Below are positions 58,982 through 64,000 of a DNA stretch of 64,000 nucleotides, piece after piece. Under the pieces are notes generated by a model. That model ran no database searches. It had not been told where the DNA came from and was given only the letters and a program-made list of their open reading frames with translations. The stretch is taken from assembly GCA_963716215.1 (NCBI GenBank), contig OY970298.1:3348001-3412000 (forward strand), written 5' to 3'. Within the stretch, counting starts at the first letter, position 1. Every line of letters starts with the position of its first letter. Origin of the DNA: JACVRW01 sp963716215 (lineage in GTDB: Bacteria; Actinomycetota; Thermoleophilia; Solirubrobacterales; Thermoleophilaceae). The position numbers were made by a program, and so were the translations under genes.

Positions 58982-59815
58982 GTGGTCGTCCAGACCGAGC
59001 AGGAGCCCCAGACCGCGGGCGAGCTGATCCGCTTCTGGCGCACGCAACGCGGCCTCAGCCAGCTCGAGCTGTCTCTGGACGCGAACGTCTCGACCAAGCA
59101 CCTGAGCTTCGTCGAGACCGGCCGGTCCAGCCCGAGTCGCCAGCTGCTCGTCCACCTGGCCCAGCACCTCGACCTGCCGATCGTCGAGCGCAATCGACTG
59201 CTGCTCGCGGGCGGCTTTGCGCCTCCCTATCTGGAGCTGCCCTACGACGGGGACGTGATGCAGCCGCTCCGGGAGTCGCTCGAGCGGCTGCTCGAGGCGC
59301 ACGAGCCGAACCCGGCGCTGATCGTCGACGGGCTCTGGAACGTGATCGAGTCCAATCGAGCCGCGTCGCTGCTCTGGGACGGGGTCGACCCGGAGCTCCT
59401 CGAGCCACCGATCAACGTGCTCCGCCTCGGCGTTCACCCGGGCGGCCTGCCGCGGATCTCGTCGATGACCGCCGCATGCAACGCGCCGCTGATTCACCGG
59501 CTGAAGCGCAGGAGCCGCGAGGACGCCGATCCGGCCCTCGCCGAACTCATCGAGGAGGTCGAGTCCTACCTCCCCGGCGAGCCGCCGACGAGCCCCGCCA
59601 CCCAGCCGGTGGTCTCGCTCAAGCTGCAGACCCGCCTCGGCGAAGTCGAGCTGTTCACGGTCATCGCCACCCTCGGAGCCCCGCTCGACGTGACGGCCGC
59701 GAACCTCGCGATCGAGACCTTCCTGCCGATGAACCCCGAGAGTGCGGCGCGGCTAGCCGAGCTCAGCGCGGCCCGATCTGTGGAGCGAGCTGTCGCTTCG
59801 CGCGACTTGCGGTAG
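58982..59815 (+). CDS. XRE family regulator with MmyB-like ligand-binding domain
   Basis: 277 aa from GTG 58982; TAACTT ends 7 nt upstream, a leaderless start. The HTH is ELIRFWRTQRGLSQLELSLDANVSTKHLSFVETGRSSPSRQLLVHLAQHL, followed by the MmyB-like domain (VDGLWNVIESNRAASLLWDGVDPELL, INVLRLGVHPGG). It is typical of actinobacterial regulators controlling an adjacent divergent gene, here the SnoaL pair. The 3' end (VASRDLR) overlaps a sequence resembling a recombination-site core (GCGCGA at 59800). Confidence 0.9.
   Translation: MVVQTEQEPQTAGELIRFWRTQRGLSQLELSLDANVSTKHLSFVETGRSSPSRQLLVHLAQHLDLPIVERNRLLLAGGFAPPYLELPYDGDVMQPLRESLERLLEAHEPNPALIVDGLWNVIESNRAASLLWDGVDPELLEPPINVLRLGVHPGGLPRISSMTAACNAPLIHRLKRRSREDADPALAELIEEVESYLPGEPPTSPATQPVVSLKLQTRLGEVELFTVIATLGAPLDVTAANLAIETFLPMNPESAARLAELSAARSVERAVASRDLR
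59786..59805. other. Possible recombination-site core S8
   Basis: GAGCTGTCGCTTCGCGCGA (core 59800-59805), then CTTGCGG, resembles S2 and S3. It falls inside the last codons of the XRE gene, so the match could be chance. If real, it and S3 delimit a 690-bp one-gene unit containing a SnoaL-like gene. Confidence 0.3.
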
Positions 59816-59819
59816 CGAG

Positions 59820-59910
59820 CACCGCGAGGGCTGGTTCCCTCCCGGTTGCGCGAGACGGCGGGGGTGAAAGCCCAAGGGACGGGTGCCGGCCGGCTGGGAA
59901 GCCGGAAGAG
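59820..59910 (+). ncRNA. Predicted structured 5' leader upstream of a SnoaL-like gene
   Basis: Three adjacent hairpins: GAGGG/CCCTC (59826-59841), GGGT-GAAA-GCCC (59862-59873) and CCGGCT-GGGA-AGCCGG (59890-59905). The last two have GNRA-type tetraloops, which favours an RNA structure. They lie between the XRE stop and the SnoaL start. A TATGCT hexamer follows at 59922. It does not match a riboswitch class I know; a class of unknown regulatory RNA or an element end are both possible. Confidence 0.3.
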
Positions 59911-59936
59911 TGGGTCGGGAATATGCTGGTGCCGAG

Positions 59937-60392
59937 ATGGTCGACGCGACGCTGGAGGCCGACAAGCGGTTGGTGGTTCGGTTCTACGACGAGCTCTGGA
60001 ACCGGGGGAACTACGACGTCGCGGACGAGCTTGTGGCGGCGGACTACGTCCGTCATGACTTGCGCCCCGGGGACGCTCCGCCCGGACCTGCCGGTCAGAA
60101 GGCGGTCGCGCAGCGTTTCCGAGCTGCGTTTCCCGATGTTTGCCTAGAGGCCGAAGCGCTCGTTGCCGAGGGGGACGTGGTTGTGGCTCGGTGGACGATG
60201 ACGGGGACGCATCGCGGCTCGTGGGGCGAGGTCGCAGCGACTGGACGGAGCGTGCGCTTTTCGGGCGTGAACTTCTTCCGCATCGCCGAGGGCATGATCG
60301 CCGAGATCTGGAACCTGCGGGACGACTTGGGGCTGCGGGAGCAGGTCGGAGCGGCGATCTATGCCGGTTACCGGGAAGGCGCAGAGCGCTGA
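59937..60392 (+). CDS. SnoaL-like (ester cyclase-type) NTF2 protein
   Basis: 151 aa from ATG 59937. VRFYDELWNRGNYDVADELVAADYVRHDLRPGDAPPGPAGQKAVAQRFRAAFPDVCLEAEALVAEGDVVVARWTMTGTHRGSWGEVAATGRSVRFSGVNFFRIAEGMIAEIWNLRDDLGLREQVGA is the complete ester-cyclase signature (including H and D pocket residues and W in the C-terminal helix). It is the gene of the putative 690-bp unit between S8 and S3. The substrate is unknown. Confidence 0.9.
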   Translation: MVDATLEADKRLVVRFYDELWNRGNYDVADELVAADYVRHDLRPGDAPPGPAGQKAVAQRFRAAFPDVCLEAEALVAEGDVVVARWTMTGTHRGSWGEVAATGRSVRFSGVNFFRIAEGMIAEIWNLRDDLGLREQVGAAIYAGYREGAER

Positions 60393-60446
60393 GACCGCGG
60401 AGGACGACAGAGCTCCTGATGACGTAACTCCAAGCCGACGACCGTC

Positions 60447-60495
60447 ACTTTCCATTGCGACGGAGCCGCCGCTACTTGAGTGCTGCTTCGCGCGA
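60447..60495. other. Recombination-site S3
   Basis: CTTTCCATTGCGACGGAG...GAGTGCTGCTTCGCGCGA, core 60490-60495, followed by TTAGCGGCGCC. The left arm is like S6 with one extra base. It sits between the SnoaL-like gene and the intact recombinase block. Confidence 0.7.
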
Positions 60496-60514
60496 TTAGC
60501 GGCGCCGGGGTCGA

Positions 60515-61213
60515 TCAGAGCCGAAGCGAAGTGCTGACCGGGATCATTGGCGCGCGGCGGGTGTGGACGGTTTCGATGATTTCGGCGTTGTCGATGCCTT
60601 GGAGGTAGACCGAGGTGATGCCGAGGTTGCTGTGGCCGAGCTGGCGCTGAATGACGACGAGCGGCACGCCTTCGCGAGCCATCTCGACGGCGTGGGCATG
60701 GCGCAGCTGATGCGGGGCGAATCGTCGGCGGACCCCAGCTGTGGCGGCCGTGCGCCGCAGCTCAGCTCGAGCGGCGGCGGTCGACCACTGGCGACCACGC
60801 GTCCGGCCGTTGAGGACACAGAACAAGGGGCCAACTGGAAGGCCGACACGTCGTTTGAGCCACGGCTGGAGCTCGTCCCAGCCCCAGGTGTCCATCCCGA
60901 CCTCGCGGCGGCGTCCGCCCTTGCCGCGACGCACGAGCAACGCGCCGCGTCGGTAATCGAGATCGGCTTCCGCGAGGGCCAGCGCTTCCTGGATCCGCAG
61001 GCCGGCGCGCCAGAGGACCACGATCAAGCCACGCAGGCGTTGGCCGTGCGCGTTTTCGCCGGCCTTGCGCATGACGGCGACGATCTCCTCGACTTTGGGC
61101 GGATCGGCGGGGTAGCGGAGACCCTTGTTTCGCGGGACTCGACCTGCATGGAAGCCGGGCATGGTCGCGGGCGACCGGCGTCGACCAGCGCGGTCAAGCA
61201 GCATCTCGGACAT
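60515..61213 (-). CDS. Tyrosine recombinase/integrase, intact copy 3
   Basis: 232 aa from ATG 61213, chosen because GAGGAGGGACC precedes it. The catalytic domain has R in LWRAGLRIQEALALAEADL, H-x-x-R in HQLRHAHAVEMA, H in GHSNLGITSVYLQG and the nucleophile Y in VYLQGID. The N-terminal core-binding domain is short (about 50 residues). It is the only complete member of three homologous copies. Its stop lies about 20 nt from the GCGCGA core of site S3, as expected for an integrase beside its attachment site. It probably excises and inserts the neighbouring blocks. Confidence 0.93.
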   Translation of the reverse strand: MSEMLLDRAGRRRSPATMPGFHAGRVPRNKGLRYPADPPKVEEIVAVMRKAGENAHGQRLRGLIVVLWRAGLRIQEALALAEADLDYRRGALLVRRGKGGRRREVGMDTWGWDELQPWLKRRVGLPVGPLFCVLNGRTRGRQWSTAAARAELRRTAATAGVRRRFAPHQLRHAHAVEMAREGVPLVVIQRQLGHSNLGITSVYLQGIDNAEIIETVHTRRAPMIPVSTSLRL

Positions 61214-61394
61214 GGTCCCTCCTCGGGTTCGGAGAACGCGACCGAGCATCCACCCGGAGCAGTCACTCCGTGACCAAGCAGGCGCGGGACGGAACCCGTC
61301 AGGCTGAGCGGCTGCGGCTGCTGCTCGTCCAAAGCGCTACTCCGCCGCGTCAGGCGGAATCCAGTCGGGGCGGTCGGCGGGGATCGCGTGTTAA

Positions 61395-62528
61395 ATGGGA
61401 ATCGTGCGCGCACTCTTCGCGACCTCCCCCGGTCTTGGCCATGTGTTCCCGACGATCTCCCTAGCACACGCGCTGCGTGCCGCCGGCCACGAGGTGCTGG
61501 TGGCGACGGCGGGCGGCAAGGAGGCCGCGAACGCCGGCCTGCACGTCGTGGACACCGCGCCGGGTGTCGACATCGGCGCGGTGTTCCAGCAGGCGGCCAG
61601 CGAGCAACCCGAGGAGTTCGACTACAGCACTGACGTCGACACCGAGAAGGGGTTGGAGTTCGTCGGCGCGATCTTCGCCAAGTTGTCCGGCGTGTCGGTG
61701 GACCTGACCGTGTCGGCGGCCGAATCGTGGCGGCCGGACGTGGTCGTGTACTCGTCGATGGAGGGCACCGGGCCGCTGGTCGCCGCGAAGCTCGGCGTGC
61801 CGGCCGTGTCGCACGGCTTCGGGTTCGCCGACGAGGCGTCGATGACCGAGGCGATCTTCAAGAAGATGGTCGAGGAACGCGAACGGCATGGCGTGCAAGG
61901 GTTTCCCGAGGTGCGCGAGTCGATCGACGTGGCGCCGCCGAGCATGGTCGACCGGCCGGTGCGCGGCTGGCCGATGCGGTACGTGCCGTACAACGGAGGC
62001 GGCGTGCTGCCCGAGTGGGTGCTCGAACGGCCCGCGCGCCCGCGCGTCGCGGTGACACTCGGCACGGTGCTGACCCAGGTCGGCGCGCTCACGTCGTTGA
62101 CCAAACTCGTCGACGTGGCACGGCATCTGGACGCCGAGTTCGTACTCGCCCTCGGCGACGCGGACCCGTCGCCACTGGGAGAACTGCCGGACAACGTGCG
62201 GGCGGCCGGGTGGGTGCCGCTGTCCGCGCTGCTGCCGACCTGCGCGGCGCTGGTGCACCACGGCGGGGCCGGCTCGACGCTGACCGCGATCGACGCCGGA
62301 GTCACGCAACTCGTGCTGCCGCACGGCGCCGACCAGTACATGAACGCGGACGCCGTGGCGCGGCGCGGGCTCGGTCTGCGTTCGGAGCCGGATCAGGTGG
62401 ACGCGGAGCTGATCGACCGCCTGCTCACCGACCCGGGGCTGGGCCGGGTCGCCTCCGAGGTGGCCGACGAGATCGCGACGCTGCCGAGGCCCGCCGACCT
62501 CGTGCCGAAAATCGCCGGCCTCGCCTGA
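61395..62528 (+). CDS. GT1 glycosyltransferase (macrolide/antibiotic type), copy 2
   Basis: 377 aa, the duplicate of the gene at 51303. The signature GLGHVFPTISLAHALRAAGHE and the C-terminal HHGGAGSTLTAIDAGVTQLVLPHGADQY are unchanged. Only a few nucleotide differences are visible, one of them giving V instead of A near residue 362. Two near-identical functional copies 10 kb apart indicate a recent duplication. The acceptor is unknown. Confidence 0.93.
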   Translation: MGIVRALFATSPGLGHVFPTISLAHALRAAGHEVLVATAGGKEAANAGLHVVDTAPGVDIGAVFQQAASEQPEEFDYSTDVDTEKGLEFVGAIFAKLSGVSVDLTVSAAESWRPDVVVYSSMEGTGPLVAAKLGVPAVSHGFGFADEASMTEAIFKKMVEERERHGVQGFPEVRESIDVAPPSMVDRPVRGWPMRYVPYNGGGVLPEWVLERPARPRVAVTLGTVLTQVGALTSLTKLVDVARHLDAEFVLALGDADPSPLGELPDNVRAAGWVPLSALLPTCAALVHHGGAGSTLTAIDAGVTQLVLPHGADQYMNADAVARRGLGLRSEPDQVDAELIDRLLTDPGLGRVASEVADEIATLPRPADLVPKIAGLA

Positions 62529-62628
62529 CTTTGCCAGGGGTGCACACCGTGGCGTGCACTAATCCCTTGGGCTGACTTTGGCGCGTGGCAGGTGAAATGG
62601 CGAGGGTGTCGCCCGTACGGTCGTCCAC

Positions 62629-62739
62629 ATGGCGAGGAGACGGGCGGACGCCTGCTATCGAGAACTGGGTGCGGAACTCCGAAAGCGGCGGATCGCCGCG
62701 AACCAGTCTTACGCCTTTCGTCCGACGTGCAACCTCTGA
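62629..62739 (+). pseudogene. XRE-type regulator N-terminal fragment, copy 2
   Basis: Same 36-residue fragment as at 52537: N-terminus of an actinomycete XRE regulator (RELGAELRKRRIAAN) cut before the helix-turn-helix. The truncation point is identical in both copies, so it happened before the duplication. Confidence 0.55.
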
Positions 62740-62757
62740 CGCCGCGGGGTTGAGCGA

Positions 62758-63189
62758 CTACTCGGGTCGTCCTGCTCGCTTCTCCGGTGGGTAGTACCGG
62801 TCGTAGCCAGCCTGCCAGTCGCTTTCGCTGAGGTTCCAAGTCTCTGCGGGGAGCGGTGGAGGAACCTCCTCCAGTAGTACAGCCAGCAGGACCGCGTGCA
62901 CTTCCCGCGCCCGTCGCCCCTTGTGTGCACGCCGCACGAGCCGCTTCCCGTCCCGAGTGACACCAAGCTTTTCGCCCTCGGCAGTGACGAGCCCCGCGGC
63001 AACAAGGCGGTTAACGGCCCACACGAGGATGTTTCTAGACGGAATGTTGACGTTGATGTAGTCGGCCGACCCGATCACCCTTTCGAGGCTTCGCGGTCGG
63101 TGCGAGTCCGCAATCGCCTGAAGGATCCACACGTCATCACCGTCCCAGACGTCACCTCCGTCGGTCATCTGGGAAGTATCGCTTTCCAT
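62758..63189 (-). CDS. Winged-helix-like protein, copy 2, full length
   Basis: 143 aa: MTDGGDVWDGDDVWILQAIADSHRPRSLERVIGSADYINVNIPSRNILVWAVNRLVAAGLVTAEGEKLGVTRDGKRLVRRA, then an amphipathic tail with LSESDWQAGYDRYYPPEK. It is the intact version of the gene at 52711. The winged-helix reading is based on the pattern of helices and a GEKLGVTRDG wing. Its ATG lies in the left arm of site S5. It could regulate the recombinase or be a cargo regulator. Confidence 0.65.
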   Translation of the reverse strand: MESDTSQMTDGGDVWDGDDVWILQAIADSHRPRSLERVIGSADYINVNIPSRNILVWAVNRLVAAGLVTAEGEKLGVTRDGKRLVRRAHKGRRAREVHAVLLAVLLEEVPPPLPAETWNLSESDWQAGYDRYYPPEKRAGRPE

Positions 63190-63228
63190 GCGAGGGAGCA
63201 GTCAGAGCTCGAGTGCCGCTTTGCGCGA
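63182..63228. other. Recombination-site S5, hybrid junction
   Basis: The left arm and core are identical to S4 (end of the recombinase block); the right flank (AGGG AGCACTCTCC) is that of S6 (start of the methyltransferase block). This is the hybrid expected if S4 and S6 recombined. Core 63223-63228. Confidence 0.75.
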
Positions 63229-64000
63229 AAGGGAGCACTCTCCCCACGAGACAGCGGGCTCTCGCGCGTGCCTCAAGGCGATAGTGACCGTGCCCGAGTT
63301 CGCTCCGATCGCGAGCTCGCGCGGTGCCGACGTCGTGCCTATGCACCGAATGCAATGAGCCGCGCCGCGTGGCGCTTTTGTTGATCGTCCATCGCGAGCG
63401 TCGGACGCGCGAACCGCGAGACGCTCGCTTGCATGTGGAGCACCGAGCGTTCGAGGCGGGTTCCGGGCGGGCGACCACCACACTGATCAGTGCCGCCGGG
63501 CTGCCGCGGTGCGGAACGCGGGTCTGCAGCTGGCCCTGGGGTCAGCCGCTCTTGCTGCCGGCCGCTAGCTTCACCGAAACCGGCACGTCGAACCGCCCGT
63601 CGGTACCGTAGGCGGCCAGGCGACGCTCGAGGGCCGCTCGGATGCGTTCCCGGGTCTCCTCCGACTGGCCGAGCACGAGCGAGGCCATCCGAACCGTCCC
63701 GCGTTGCAGCGCGCGCCAGAAGTCCTCGAACGACCTCACGGGGTGGGTGAATGCTATGCGTCGCACCTCAACGTCGGCGAGGCCTTGCCCTTGGAAGAGG
63801 CGCCGAAACTCCTCGTCGTCGGAGAACCGGAAGACATCCGGCCCCGGGGGCAGGCCGTCGGGCGGTCCCGCGCCGGCCTCTCCGACCGCTTCTAGGAACA
63901 CGCCGAACATCCTCATCTCCGCGGGAGCGTCCCAGGTCGTCAGCGCCAAACGGCCCCCGGGAGCCAGGACCCGTACGCCCTCGGCGACCGCCAGCTCCGG
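63223..64000. repeat. Methyltransferase block, copy 2 (cut by window end)
   Basis: Matches 48825-49602 with a constant offset of 14398 and about one visible difference. The block should run about 1573 bp, to near 64796, outside the window. Confidence 0.9.
63542..64000 (-). CDS. SAM-dependent methyltransferase, copy 2 (partial, N-terminus off window)
   Basis: The C-terminal 152 codons are identical in frame to the gene at 49144-49983. It contains the motif IV-VI region (VRVLAPGGRLALTTWDAPAEMRMFGVF) and the helical C-terminus. The frame is open at the window edge. It should start about 380 nt further on. Confidence 0.9.
   Translation of the reverse strand, partial: PELAVAEGVRVLAPGGRLALTTWDAPAEMRMFGVFLEAVGEAGAGPPDGLPPGPDVFRFSDDEEFRRLFQGQGLADVEVRRIAFTHPVRSFEDFWRALQRGTVRMASLVLGQSEETRERIRAALERRLAAYGTDGRFDVPVSVKLAAGSKSG

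Larger units (their letters stand above)
60490..63223. repeat. Recombinase-glycosyltransferase block, copy 2 of a 2733-bp direct repeat
   Basis: It is nearly identical to 50398-53131 (offset 10092). In this copy the recombinase and the winged-helix gene are intact. The block is followed directly by the methyltransferase block, the reverse order of copy 1. Confidence 0.95.

Noticed and set aside
59820..59940. Cobalamin or guanidine riboswitch
   Set aside because: GGTGAAAG and GGGAAGCCGG resemble parts of known riboswitches, but the ordered core segments are not present.

Overview
The window is GC-rich DNA with tightly packed genes on both strands, many GTG/TTG starts and many starts without a Shine-Dalgarno sequence. 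Gene families (HD-GYP response regulator, SigJ/ECF41 sigma factor, Actinobacteria-type holin-like/DUF3618/YihY envelope cluster, LtrA, DUF4389, activator-type GT1 glycosyltransferase) point to an actinobacterium, most likely a soil Thermoleophilia (Solirubrobacterales-like) organism. That placement is inference; no rRNA or tRNA gene is visible.

Positions 1-37.0 kb are ordinary chromosome with intact genes: an HD-GYP regulator, an HpsN-like/SDR dehydrogenase pair beside a LacI-regulator remnant, an LPXTG surface protein, a small Tad-like pilus operon, uppP and ppa, an enoyl-CoA hydratase with an ABC exporter, a GT4/SDR/hydrolase operon facing yjbQ, an M24 peptidase, LtrA, a ParB-like protein, an ArsR-VOC-methyltransferase-HD cluster with a clear operator, an envelope-stress cluster (DUF892, YihY, DUF3618, holin-like) facing a TetR-SpoIIE fusion, YceI, an ECF41 sigma/MFS pair, and a DUF899-ArsR-AHSA1 operon.

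From 37.0 kb the character changes. Positions 37.0-48.8 kb are almost entirely broken genes with many frameshifts. Read across the frameshifts, 37.9-42.2 kb on the minus strand is a decayed type II CBASS anti-phage operon (CD-NTase, Cap2 E1/E2, Cap3 JAB peptidase, TIR-SAVED effector), preceded by a decayed gene with a HEPN/RES-type N-terminal domain and a RES toxin domain. Then come relics of a tyrosine recombinase, SnoaL, AHSA1, O-methyltransferase and quinone reductase genes.

Positions 44.0-64.0 kb are a modular array. Blocks meet exactly at a shared site ending in GCGCGA (cores at 44021, 45390, 48825, 50398, 53131, 60490, 63223, and possibly 59800). Three tyrosine recombinase copies each end about 20 bp from such a core; only the third is intact. 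A 2733-bp block (recombinase, glycosyltransferase, winged-helix gene) occurs twice almost identically, and a methyltransferase block also occurs twice, but the two blocks are in opposite order in the two places. The junction at 63.2 kb is the hybrid expected if the two-block unit was circularised and reinserted by site-specific recombination. Between the copies (53.1-60.4 kb) lie intact genes: cold-shock protein, DUF4389, a beta-propeller/sulfatase pair, a DHFR-like reductase, three SnoaL-like proteins and an XRE/MmyB-like regulator.

Two themes recur. Many genes have a TANNNT hexamer ending 6-7 nt before the start codon, indicating leaderless mRNAs. A 62-63 nt hairpin repeat occurs twice (37.6 and 53.5 kb) with a compensatory base-pair change.
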